From: CAZEAN01 sp964510225
GTDB taxonomy: Bacteria > Planctomycetota > Planctomycetia > Isosphaerales > Isosphaeraceae
Reading direction: 5' to 3'
Length of the DNA: 64,000 nucleotides
Assembly (NCBI GenBank): GCA_964510225.1
Contig: CAZEAN010000001.1
Span: 97,429-161,428, forward strand
Below, piece after piece: positions 1 through 8,226 of the stretch. Position 1 is the stretch's first letter; each line of letters starts with the position of its first letter. The notes under the pieces were generated by a model. The model had not been told where the DNA came from. It ran no database searches and worked only from the letters and a program-made list of their open reading frames with translations. Made by a program: the position numbers and the translations under genes.

Positions 1-1061
1 ACGGTATTCAGTACTGGTCTTGATACCAGCAACTTTGCTCTCTTCCGTGTGAAATGGTTTGGTGGGGGCCAGTGCAGACAGGGAGGTCTCCATCTACTCC
101 CTACGCTGCACGAGCTAGAGTAACTGTTGAAGCGGCCGCGTCAAGTCGCTGGGCATTTGGATCGTTTGGTGCAATTAGGTGCTGGATCCAGTCAGGTCAC
201 CGTACCTGATTGGTTGCGGCAGGACGGTCTACTTTCTACGGTATTTGTGGGTGACGTTGTTGCCGGCTTCATGGCTTCGTCTTCATCTGCTTCAACCCGC
301 TTGGGTCGTCGGAAGTGTCTTGATGTCGAGCCCGCCCAGAGTGATCGGGTGACCCGACAGCAGCCCTTCTCATATATCGACTTGTTCGGGATATATTGGA
401 TTTCGGATGGAAATAGCTATTTGGCCCATCATGGACAACGCCGCTCGTTGCGAGAGCGACCAGCGGTGTCGTGCTGTATCGTCGCGATGGATCAGCACAG
501 GTTCAATAGTAGGGGTGTGACAGAGTCTCCAGGAAGACACGTCGCAGGCGACTCAGGTAACCAAGGTGGGATCCCCGAGCCTAAGATGTGAGCCAACCTG
601 ATCGGCCAACGGTCTTTTGAACCGCCCCCAGTACTGGTCGATGGGTCGTGGACCCATCCCCCATGACAGGAGTGACCTGTGATCCCGACGCTCAGTCGAA
701 TTCATGAGATTCACTCTTGACCGTTCTCGCGGCTCGGGCAATATTGCGGCCGCGTGTTCGAGGTCGATCGCAACGATTAACCTTGAACTGCAGAAGTCCG
801 GTAGATCGTGCCGTTGCCTTGGCGACGCAATCGGTCTCAATGACTCGATCGCGGCTCCATCACCTCTGATCCATTCCTCCTCCGAGACGCTGTGACGAAT
901 CAAGGAGACGAATGCCCGGTTATCAGGTCATGGATTTGACCTGACGACCGTGTCCGCGTTTGACAATGCTCGGCAATCGAGGCGGGCTAAACCTGATTCA
1001 AACCCTCGTCGGATCAGAGTAATCGCGAGCCCACTGGAGTCGTCAAGGAGGAACCGCGCCC
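1..1061. other. No supportable gene; leader region of the PEP-CTERM gene
   Basis: Open frames exist on both strands (for example 127-591 + and 553-903 -), but their products are rich in Arg/Ser/His, show no recognisable domain and lack convincing ribosome-binding sites, so I do not call them. A TTGACA hexamer at 960-965 could be a -35 element for the gene at 1062, but no good -10 lies at the usual spacing. The first bases could be the tail of a feature outside the window. Confidence 0.5.
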
Positions 1062-1748
1062 ATGCTGCGCCGACTTATCGTCATCTGCTCAATGCTCGTG
1101 GCTCTCGTTGCCGCTAGTCATTCAATTGTCTCCGCCTCGGAGATGGTCAACTTCCGACTTACGAACGATGGCACAACCGCCGTCTCGGAGACCTTCTTCG
1201 AACCACTCCCGTTCGGGACCATTGTTCCCCCGATTAGTATCGGGCCAGACGGAATGGAATTCGAAGACTCCCCCCTTAATGCACTCGACAGCTCTCAAGG
1301 AGTTGATGTCGACAGCGCCTTCGTTCTCCTCAGTGACGAAGTTGACGACGGTGGAAATTCCCTCGAACGGCTCTTTCTATTATTCGGATTTGAGCCCAAC
1401 CCCGAGGCCGGTCCTGAAGATTTTCCCTTCCAAGAATTGTTTGATACTGATGGCAATCGATTTGGTCAGCTTGAACCAGGTGGGGCGTTTGACTTTGAGT
1501 TAAGCCTCCAATCGGCTCAGGATGCCGACCTTCTGCTACCAGGTACGGAAGGTCTCACATTGACCCTCTTAGACATCTCCGAGCCGGTCGATAATCCCGA
1601 TCTCGGCTCAGGGAACGGAGGCGTGAATCCAGTTGATGACCTGACGATCCCAGAACCCGCCGCGATACTTCTCTGGGGCGTTTTGATTGGCGCTGGTCTC
1701 GCCTACAGTCGACACCGCCGACGTCGACTGCTTGCCCCAACGGTATGA
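1062..1748 (+). CDS. PEP-CTERM sorting domain protein
   Basis: A 228-residue exported protein. It has an N-terminal signal peptide (hydrophobic residues about 5-25, cleavage probably after VSA near residue 25) and a C-terminal PEP-CTERM tripartite tail: an I-P-E-P motif near residue 196, a hydrophobic stretch, then an Arg-rich end (R-R-R-R). In this family the tail is recognised by an exosortase at the membrane, and the protein is delivered to the surface or exopolysaccharide matrix. The middle is acidic, Asp/Glu/Pro-rich and has no domain I recognise. AAGGAGGA at 1045-1052 fixes the ATG. No exosortase is in the window, but the nearby polysaccharide locus (4855-15720) is the usual genomic partner of such systems. 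Sorting class is clear; the specific function is unknown. Confidence 0.85.
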   Translation: MLRRLIVICSMLVALVAASHSIVSASEMVNFRLTNDGTTAVSETFFEPLPFGTIVPPISIGPDGMEFEDSPLNALDSSQGVDVDSAFVLLSDEVDDGGNSLERLFLLFGFEPNPEAGPEDFPFQELFDTDGNRFGQLEPGGAFDFELSLQSAQDADLLLPGTEGLTLTLLDISEPVDNPDLGSGNGGVNPVDDLTIPEPAAILLWGVLIGAGLAYSRHRRRRLLAPTV

Positions 1749-1779
1749 TTATCTCCCGCTCCAAACGAGGCGACCTTCG

Positions 1780-2736
1780 ATGTTCCCGAAGCCAAGCCGA
1801 GCCAAGAAGCGTCGTCCGTTTGTTGATTATGCCGCTTATCTAGGAGTCCGGATCGTTGTCTGTTTAGCACAGATGATGAGTATCTCACTCGCTTATCGAG
1901 TTGCTGATCTCCTTGCCGGACTCCTCTATCGGATCGACCGCCGTCACCGTCTTGTGGCCTTAGAAAATCTTGAACATGCATTTGGTGATCAATATAGCAG
2001 TGCTGAGCGTGAAGCGTTGGTTTTCGGGGTCTATCGGCACATTCTCCGGATGATCATGGAGATGCTCCAGATCCCTCGGCTCCTTAACGTGCAAACTTGG
2101 CGACGATATATTCAGTTGCAAGGACATGAAAAAGTGATCGAGCGATTACTCGATGATCGCCGCCCCTTAATTTTGCTATCAGGCCATTATGGCAACTGGG
2201 AGATGGCGGGTTATCTCTTTGGTGCATTCGGTTTTCCTCCGAATGCCGTTGCTCGCGTTCTCGATAATCCGTATCTAGAGCGATTCCTCCGGAAGTTTCG
2301 TGAGCGGACTGGCCAGCGGATGATCGCCAAACGCGGTGGTTCGGAGCAAATGGTCGAGGTCCTCCAGAACGGGGGAGTCCTCTCGATGCTCGCCGATCAG
2401 GATGCTGGTCCGAAGGGCGTCTTCGTCGACTTCTTCGGCAGACCAGCCTCGACCTTCAAAGCGATCGCGCTGCTTGCTATTGAATTCAACGCCCCGATTG
2501 TTGTCGGAGGAGCTCGGAGGATTGGCAACCAATTCCAATTCGAACTAGTGATGGAAGAGATCATCGAGCCCGCCGTCGATCTCTCGCCCGATCAGGTCCG
2601 GGTCCTTACCGAGCGGTACACTGCTGCCTTAGAACGTCTGATCCGTCGGGATCCGTCACAGTATTTCTGGCTCCACCGTCGTTGGAAGCACCAGCCGAAG
2701 TCGAAGCGTCGACCTCCGGAACAAGCTGCAGCATAA
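1780..2736 (+). CDS. LpxL/HtrB-type lysophospholipid (lipid A) acyltransferase
   Basis: A membrane-associated acyltransferase of the LpxL/LpxM family, which adds secondary acyl chains to a lipid A precursor in the inner leaflet of the cytoplasmic membrane. The catalytic H-X4-E motif is present at His136-Glu141 in the context SGHYGNWE, followed by the family's conserved ADQDAGPKG-type block. An N-terminal hydrophobic helix lies around residues 15-35. At 318 residues it has the usual length. I chose the ATG at 1780 (GAGG at 1767-1770) because the longer in-frame reading from 1687 runs into the 3' end of the PEP-CTERM gene and adds 31 unconserved-looking residues. It sits 31 bp after the PEP-CTERM gene and may be cotranscribed. 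The exact acyl acceptor in planctomycetes is not shown by the sequence. Confidence 0.88.
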   Translation: MFPKPSRAKKRRPFVDYAAYLGVRIVVCLAQMMSISLAYRVADLLAGLLYRIDRRHRLVALENLEHAFGDQYSSAEREALVFGVYRHILRMIMEMLQIPRLLNVQTWRRYIQLQGHEKVIERLLDDRRPLILLSGHYGNWEMAGYLFGAFGFPPNAVARVLDNPYLERFLRKFRERTGQRMIAKRGGSEQMVEVLQNGGVLSMLADQDAGPKGVFVDFFGRPASTFKAIALLAIEFNAPIVVGGARRIGNQFQFELVMEEIIEPAVDLSPDQVRVLTERYTAALERLIRRDPSQYFWLHRRWKHQPKSKRRPPEQAAA

Positions 2737-2844
2737 TTAAGAAAGAAGCTTTAGATTCTCGGTTAGGGGCTTTCGGCAAGCGCTCAGAACGCTTATGTTC
2801 GAATGCCGCAACGGTGTAACGAGTGGTTCAGAGGAGGGTAGATT

Positions 2845-3678
2845 GTGCCCGCGAACATCGACGAGCTGAAACAACGCGCTAAATCAATCCGGATCGACAT
2901 CCTGAAGAGTACCACCGAAGCCGGTTCAGGACACCCGAGTAGTTCGCTTTCCGCGACCGAGGTTGTCACCGCGCTCTATTTCGGCGGATTCATGAACCAC
3001 TCGGCGAGTAACCCAAAAGACCCGGATCGGGATCGGTTCATCCTTTCTAAAGGCCATGCCGCTCCGGTCCTCTATGCAGCACTTGCGGAATCCGGTTACT
3101 TCCCCAAGGAAGATCTAATGACCCTCCGTAAGCTGGGTAGTCGACTCGAGGGTCACCCTAACATGGTCAGGCTCCCCGGTGCCGAAGCGTCGACCGGATC
3201 GCTCGGCCAGGGGCTCTCGATCGGTGTTGGTCATGCGTTAGCAGCCCGCGTCGATGGCAAGAGCTATCACACCTACGTGATGACGGGTGATGGCGAACTC
3301 GGCGAAGGGCAAGTCTGGGAAGCTGCAGCGTCGGCAGGGAAGTACAAGCTCGGAAACCTCACCTGCATTGTCGACCGGAACCACTTCCAGCAGACAGGCG
3401 CTGCCGAGTCGGTCCTAAACATGGATCCAATCGACGGCAAATTCAGTGCTTTTGGTTGGCATACACAAGTGATCAACGGGAACGTCATGGAAGAAGTGGT
3501 CGCGGCGCTTGAAAAAGCGAAGTCCGTGACGGATCAGCCGACCTGTATCGTCTCGATGACGAAGAAGGGCTTCGGGATTCTGAAGCTTCTCGAATCGCTC
3601 GGTGACCTCAACTACCACGGAAAGCCACTCAAGCCCGCGGACCTCGATGCTGCCATCGCCGAGGTTAATGCAGGCTAA
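2845..3678 (+). CDS. Transketolase, N-terminal (TPP-binding) subunit
   Basis: This is the thiamine-diphosphate-binding half of a split transketolase (277 residues), acting in the cytosolic non-oxidative pentose phosphate pathway. It contains the GHPSSSLSATEV region, KGHAAPVLYA, the GSLGQGLSIGVGHALA block and the TPP motif GDGELGEGQVWEAA ending near the conserved N of DRNHFQQTG. It starts at GTG 2845, with GAGGAGGG at 2831-2838. It is followed 128 bp later by the pyrimidine-binding half, so the two probably form an alpha2beta2 enzyme. Some such split enzymes act in other ketol transfers, but transketolase is the default reading. Confidence 0.9.
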   Translation: MPANIDELKQRAKSIRIDILKSTTEAGSGHPSSSLSATEVVTALYFGGFMNHSASNPKDPDRDRFILSKGHAAPVLYAALAESGYFPKEDLMTLRKLGSRLEGHPNMVRLPGAEASTGSLGQGLSIGVGHALAARVDGKSYHTYVMTGDGELGEGQVWEAAASAGKYKLGNLTCIVDRNHFQQTGAAESVLNMDPIDGKFSAFGWHTQVINGNVMEEVVAALEKAKSVTDQPTCIVSMTKKGFGILKLLESLGDLNYHGKPLKPADLDAAIAEVNAG

Positions 3679-3806
3679 GCAATAAGAAGCATCGATTGAT
3701 TGACTACTTGCTCTCATCGCAATTCCTTCCGAACGAACCAGCGTCGAAGATTCCGGTCCTGCCTCGTTAGGACCGCCCTTACTCCTTGAGAAGGAAGACC
3801 AACACA

Positions 3807-4781
3807 ATGGCAGGTGCCTCCACTGCGCTGAAGACGAACCGAGAGATTGGCAAGGCGACCCGTGACGCCTTCGGTCGGGCGCTCGAAGCCCTCGGTGCTG
3901 ACCACCCCAACGTCGTCGTTGTCGACGCCGATGTGTCGAACTCCACTCGGACTGAGTGGTTTGGCAAGAAGTATCCCGACCGCTTTTTTAACATCGGGAT
4001 CGCTGAGAGTAATCTCATCGGGATCGCTGGCGGGCTTGCTTCCTGTGGGAAGACTTCGGTGATCTCCAGTTTCGCTTGTTTCATCATCTGCAATGGTTAT
4101 GACCAACTCCGGATGTCAGTCGCCTACCCGAAACTCAACGTGAAAGTCGTCGGGAGCCACGCGGGCATCTCCATCGGCGAAGATGGCGCTTCGCAGATGG
4201 GAATTGAGGACGTCTCCCTCGCCTGCTCGTTGCCCGGGTTCACGGTGATCGTTCCCGCCGACGAACCTTCAACAACGAAGGCGACCAAGGCGATGCTCGA
4301 ATTGGACGGCCCAGTTTATTTCAGAACAGGACGTCCAGGGGTCCCGAAGGTCTATACCGACGATTCGGCTCCTTTCATCATCGGCAAGGCGAACACCCTC
4401 AAAGCTGGGTCTGATCTGACTATCATCGCATATGGTCTCATGGTTGCGCCAGCACTCGATGCTGCCGAAGAGCTTGCGGGCAAGGGTGTCAATGCCCGGG
4501 TTATTGATATGCACACCATTAAACCCGTCGACCAAGAAGCAATCATTGGCGCGGCAAAAGAGACCGGCGCAATTGTCGTTGCCGAGGAGCATCTTGCCCA
4601 CGGGGGCCTCGGAAGCATCGTAGCGATGACTGTGACAGAACATCACCCAGTCCCGATCCGATTCGTCAACGTCGGTGACACTTTTGGCGAGAGCGGTACG
4701 CCCGAGGGACTCATCGAGAAGTATGGGCTTACGGCAGCCAAGGTGGTCGAAGCGGCGGAAGCTGCCGTTGCGGCCAAGTAA
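3807..4781 (+). CDS. Transketolase, C-terminal (pyrimidine-binding) subunit
   Basis: The pyrimidine-binding and C-terminal domains of the split transketolase (324 residues). Visible blocks are the VVVDADVSNST opening, the cofactor-contacting Glu region FFNIGIAESNLIGIAGGLA, the SHAGISIGEDGASQMGIED loop and the C-terminal VRVIDMHTIKP-like segment (here ARVIDMHTIKPVD). I take the ATG at 3807, with GAGAAGGA at 3788-3795 about 11 bases upstream; a TTG at 3786 in frame is the alternative. It follows the N-terminal subunit on the same strand and should be coexpressed with it. Confidence 0.9.
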   Translation: MAGASTALKTNREIGKATRDAFGRALEALGADHPNVVVVDADVSNSTRTEWFGKKYPDRFFNIGIAESNLIGIAGGLASCGKTSVISSFACFIICNGYDQLRMSVAYPKLNVKVVGSHAGISIGEDGASQMGIEDVSLACSLPGFTVIVPADEPSTTKATKAMLELDGPVYFRTGRPGVPKVYTDDSAPFIIGKANTLKAGSDLTIIAYGLMVAPALDAAEELAGKGVNARVIDMHTIKPVDQEAIIGAAKETGAIVVAEEHLAHGGLGSIVAMTVTEHHPVPIRFVNVGDTFGESGTPEGLIEKYGLTAAKVVEAAEAAVAAK

Positions 4782-4812
4782 GTAAGCGTTCCAGTCGTAC
4801 TCTGATCTCTCC

Positions 4813-4843
4813 GTGAAGGGCAGACCCTCGGCTTGTCCTTCAC
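4813..4843. terminator. Hairpin between convergent genes (possible bidirectional terminator)
   Basis: GTGAAGGGCAG (4813-4823) can pair with TTGTCCTTCAC (4833-4843), giving an 11-bp stem with two G-T wobbles and a 9-base loop. It lies between the stop of the transketolase gene and the stop of the minus-strand glycosyltransferase. There is no clear T-tract on either side, so function is uncertain. Confidence 0.4.
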
Positions 4844-4854
4844 AATCAGCAGCG

Positions 4855-5811
4855 TTAGCCGGATGTAATCATTTGATTGGGGGCCGGAGACTCACGCACT
4901 CGACCTCGATGCACGGTCTCTCGCTTTGCCATAATCTTTCGCCAATCGGTCGCAGCATCGAGCTTCCCAAGCAGATAGGAACGTGCCCTTCCTTGTCGGA
5001 TCCGCCAGAGCAATTGTGCCAGCAGGAAACCAGATCGTGGTAGCAATGCCAAGGCAACAGATTTGATTGAATGATTTGCCCAAAAGAGATACTCGGAATT
5101 CCGTGACATTCGTCGATGAAGGGCGGGTGAACCATGGTCGTAGGTCGAGGAGAGATCGTGGAGAACGCGGCAGGACGGTTGATAACGACATCGAAAGCCT
5201 GCACGACGAATCCGGTACGCGAGATCGACATCCTCATAATACGAGCCATATTCGGGATCGAACCCTCCGAGGCTCCGAAGAAGCGTACCACGATAAAAGG
5301 CACTCGAAGCGCTTGCTCCAAAGACTTCCTCCACACCTCGTGATTCCCAGTAGCTAGCTCGATCCCAATGACCGCGCTTCGACGGTCGTCCATAGAAGGT
5401 GCAGGAGTCTCCCGCCGAGTCGACTCGCTCGGGATCAGACCGGACTAAGGTCAGTGGTGCCACTGCACCCACTTCTGGGTCAGCGAACGGTGCGAGTCCC
5501 GCCTCCACCCAACCCGCAGTCACCTCGGTATCGTTGTTCAAGAGCTGGACGAATTCACCGTGTGAGGCTTCGATACCTGCGTTCGCAGCCTTGCAAAATC
5601 CAACGTTCTCCTGAAGCGAAATGACTAGGATATCCGGGTACTCTGATTGAATCCAATTGATTGATCCATCAGTCGAAGCATCGTCGACGACGATTACTTC
5701 GAGTTTAAGCGGCATCGGAGGACGGTGTTGCCGGATACTCCGGAGGCAGGTTTTCAGGAGCCACTGGCCATTGTGGTTGGGTATCACGACCGAGAGCGTC
5801 GGTGGTCTCAC
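4855..5811 (-). CDS. GT2 family glycosyltransferase (rhamnosyltransferase-like)
   Basis: A cytoplasmic-face GT-A glycosyltransferase of family 2, likely adding a sugar to a lipid-linked polysaccharide intermediate. Visible are the opening strand LSVVIPNHNG, VIVVDDASTDGS, the NVGFCKAANAGI segment, the metal-binding LNNDTEV and the acceptor-side YYEDVDLAYRIRRAGF (E/D-D-x-D). About 318 residues from GTG 5811, which has GGAG 8 bases upstream; an ATG at 5865 lacks a ribosome-binding site. Either start leaves the gene overlapping the 3' end of the upstream sugar transferase gene, at least 5705-5811, in another frame on the same strand. Coexpression with that gene is therefore likely. The sugar donor cannot be read from sequence. 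Confidence 0.85.
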   Translation of the reverse strand: MRPPTLSVVIPNHNGQWLLKTCLRSIRQHRPPMPLKLEVIVVDDASTDGSINWIQSEYPDILVISLQENVGFCKAANAGIEASHGEFVQLLNNDTEVTAGWVEAGLAPFADPEVGAVAPLTLVRSDPERVDSAGDSCTFYGRPSKRGHWDRASYWESRGVEEVFGASASSAFYRGTLLRSLGGFDPEYGSYYEDVDLAYRIRRAGFRCRYQPSCRVLHDLSSTYDHGSPALHRRMSRNSEYLFWANHSIKSVALALLPRSGFLLAQLLWRIRQGRARSYLLGKLDAATDWRKIMAKRETVHRGRVRESPAPNQMITSG

Positions 5812-6931
5812 GTTCGACTCTCCGGTTTCGGGGGACGCCCCAGTCAACTTTTCCAATGGAGACATGGAGGACTGTCATCAGGAGGATTTTAAGATCGAGC
5901 CAGAACGACCAGCGGCCGATGTAATCCAGATCGTATTGCAGACGTTTTCGGATTGAGGTCCGGCCTCGCCAACCGTGGACCTGAGCCCAGCCTGTCAGGC
6001 CAACTGGCATCGAATGCCGGAGTGGGTAGTGCGGGAGTTCTTGGCAAAACCGGTCCACGAACATTGGGCGTTCTGGCCGAGGTCCGACGAGGCTCATGTT
6101 CCCTCTGAGAATGTTGATCAACTGCGGTAGTTCATCGAGTGAACTCTGGCGGAGCCATTGGCCTAAGGGAGTGCAGCGATTGTCATGATTCGCTGCCCAG
6201 ATCGGGCCAGATTCGCGCTCGGCGTTCGGCTCCATGGTCCGAAACTTGATGATCTTGAACGGACGCCCGCCCTTCCCGACCCGTTCCTGCGTGTAGAAAA
6301 CTGGCCGCCCGGAACTGAGGAGTACCAACAAGGCGATCAGGGCGATCAACGGCCCGAGGATCACCAATGCTGCCAACGCGACCACAAAGTCGAGTGACCG
6401 TTTCGCGACCCGGGACCAATCTAAGGGGCATCTCATGGGTGTGGCACGATCGTTTGCGACCTGACCACCCGTTGGCTCTGGCTCGTCATCAACGACCCAA
6501 TGCACGCGGAGGTTAAGTCGGTCGAGCGACCCGAGCCCGACGTTGGCGTGCTGGACATTTTTCGGTCCCGCGACGATGAGGTCCGTTGGCTTGCTACGGT
6601 CGATTGCCTCGCGGAGCCGAGCAATCGGACCAAGAACCGGGATCGGCTCCGACGCAGGGTGGACCGCGATCTGACGACCTCGACCATTCCGATCTACATA
6701 TCCGACCAACTTAGAACCGCTCCACGTCCTGTTCTCAAGGATCCTTGAGAATCTTCGGGCACCGCTACGAGCGTTAACAATCAAGATCCGACTCGCGCGG
6801 CGGATCGATCGCTGAGTCGTGACTCCGAGCTGAAGCCTCCCTGGCAGCTCGTCGTCCCGATTCTCGATGAATTCATCTAAAGATCCAGGGGAGATTGGAT
6901 TAACAATCGGTTTCAAGCGGAATCGCCACAC
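5705..6931 (-). CDS. Undecaprenyl-phosphate sugar phosphotransferase (exopolysaccharide initiation)
   Basis: A 408-residue bacterial sugar transferase (WcaJ/WbaP-like polyprenyl glycosylphosphotransferase) that loads the first sugar-1-phosphate onto undecaprenyl phosphate at the inner membrane. The N-terminal part (about 40-160) is a nucleotide-sugar-like Rossmann region (RILIVNARSGARRFSRIL, ending with LIVAGP). A membrane helix covers about 183-207. The catalytic domain follows, with FYTQERVGKGGRPFKIIKFRTM, SLDELPQLINILRGNMSLVGPRPERP and YDLDYIGRWSFWLDLKILL. The four N-terminal membrane helices of full-length WbaP are absent. The Pro-rich tail of about 45 residues after the catalytic domain overlaps the next gene. 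It diverges from the plus-strand polysaccharide genes beginning at 7090. Confidence 0.9.
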   Translation of the reverse strand: MWRFRLKPIVNPISPGSLDEFIENRDDELPGRLQLGVTTQRSIRRASRILIVNARSGARRFSRILENRTWSGSKLVGYVDRNGRGRQIAVHPASEPIPVLGPIARLREAIDRSKPTDLIVAGPKNVQHANVGLGSLDRLNLRVHWVVDDEPEPTGGQVANDRATPMRCPLDWSRVAKRSLDFVVALAALVILGPLIALIALLVLLSSGRPVFYTQERVGKGGRPFKIIKFRTMEPNAERESGPIWAANHDNRCTPLGQWLRQSSLDELPQLINILRGNMSLVGPRPERPMFVDRFCQELPHYPLRHSMPVGLTGWAQVHGWRGRTSIRKRLQYDLDYIGRWSFWLDLKILLMTVLHVSIGKVDWGVPRNRRVERETTDALGRDTQPQWPVAPENLPPEYPATPSSDAA

Positions 6932-7089
6932 ACTAGGGGCCCTCGTTTTCGGTCTTCGGCGGATCGCCTCCGAAATCGACCTTCAGCGATTCGGCTCAAG
7001 CGTTAACATCGGCCATACCGACCTGATGGTTGCAGTCTTTCCCAACGAACGGTCGCAGGAGAGAGCCCGGGGAATCGGGCCGCGTTCGG

Positions 7090-8226
7090 ATGAATCCTGA
7101 AACCAATCCATTAGCGCTCCTCCCTGACGCACCGAGACTCTCGATTCTGATTGTCAACTACAACTCCTGGCCCGAGACTGAGCAACTTCTGAACTCGCTC
7201 CTCGCCGGACCAACAGTCTCCTCCGGCCGTTGCGAGCTGATTGTCGTGGACAACAACTCCGACACTCCTGCACCCAACTGGCTCTCGAGAGATCCTCGGG
7301 TCCAACTCATTCTTTGCCCAGACAATGCCGGATTTGCGTCGGGAGTCAATACAGGATTGAAGGCTTCTTCCTCCGATTGGATACTCTTACTCAACCCTGA
7401 TGTTGTGGTCCAGCCCTCCACTGTGCCCGATATTCTAGGCCGGATTGTTTCATATGAGGGACGTCCCCACCCCCAACCAAGTGTTGTCGGCTTTCAACTT
7501 CTGAATCCCGATGGCTCTACTCAACCCTCTGTGGGTAGCTTCCCGACACTCATTGGTTCGATCCGCGAGATCTTTGTAAGTCGGCAGCGCCGTAAGTATC
7601 TACCAATAAATAAAGTCGAACCGGGTCTGGTACCTTGGATCACCGGCGCCTGTATGCTCATCCGGACATCACTCCTTCGACAGATAAATGGATTTGATGA
7701 ACACTACTTCCTCTACTTTGAAGAGGTCGACTGTTGTCGGCGTGCCACGAACTTGGGTGCGGGTGTCGAGTTCGACCCATCCGTCTCCGTGACACACCTC
7801 AATCCACTGCAGCGACGATCGGTTAGTCCGAAGCTCCGCGTAATTACACGGCACAGCAAGTTGTTATATTTTCGGAAGCACCGAGGGTTCTTCGAATTTA
7901 CTGCGTTGGCGTTGTTAACTTTCGTCGAAGCGCAGCTCCGCTGGCTTGGTTCTTGGTTAGTATTCAATCAAGAGGAGACCAAGGCCTGGGCTACAATCTC
8001 CAAGTTTGCCAGAACAGTATTCCGGAAGGATTGGCCCCTAGGACGTGAGGTCGGTGAGATTGCAGAATCAATCTCCAGGGATCCGCTTGTCCAACCCCCC
8101 GACACGTTCGCCAAGATCACTCGATTGCACTCGACCCGATACTCGGTTCACGCTAAAACACTCTCGAATCTGGAGCATCACGGAGGTCCGAACTTCTTGA
8201 CTTCCCAAGGAAGGGTTCAGTCATGA
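7090..8226 (+). CDS. GT2 family glycosyltransferase
   Basis: A 378-residue family-2 glycosyltransferase beginning with LSILIVNYNSW, then ELIVVDNNSDT, NAGFASGVNTGL, LLLNPDVVV (metal-binding position) and the acceptor motif YFLYFEEVDCCRRATNLG. This LNPD/FEEVD pattern is typical of rhamnosyltransferase-like enzymes. The C-terminal part (about 270-330) is hydrophobic and basic, consistent with membrane association. ATG 7090 is preferred because the domain starts 16 residues later; an in-frame TTG at 7030 would add 20 residues, and neither has a strong ribosome-binding site. The stop overlaps the next start (ATGA at 8223-8226), so translational coupling is likely. Confidence 0.87.
   Translation: MNPETNPLALLPDAPRLSILIVNYNSWPETEQLLNSLLAGPTVSSGRCELIVVDNNSDTPAPNWLSRDPRVQLILCPDNAGFASGVNTGLKASSSDWILLLNPDVVVQPSTVPDILGRIVSYEGRPHPQPSVVGFQLLNPDGSTQPSVGSFPTLIGSIREIFVSRQRRKYLPINKVEPGLVPWITGACMLIRTSLLRQINGFDEHYFLYFEEVDCCRRATNLGAGVEFDPSVSVTHLNPLQRRSVSPKLRVITRHSKLLYFRKHRGFFEFTALALLTFVEAQLRWLGSWLVFNQEETKAWATISKFARTVFRKDWPLGREVGEIAESISRDPLVQPPDTFAKITRLHSTRYSVHAKTLSNLEHHGGPNFLTSQGRVQS

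Noticed and set aside
127..591. 154-residue open frame on the plus strand
   Set aside because: TTG start without ribosome-binding site, mixed Arg/Ser/His composition, no domain; likely chance frame.
553..903. 116-residue open frame on the minus strand
   Set aside because: Arg/Pro/His-rich with no domain and overlapping another chance frame.
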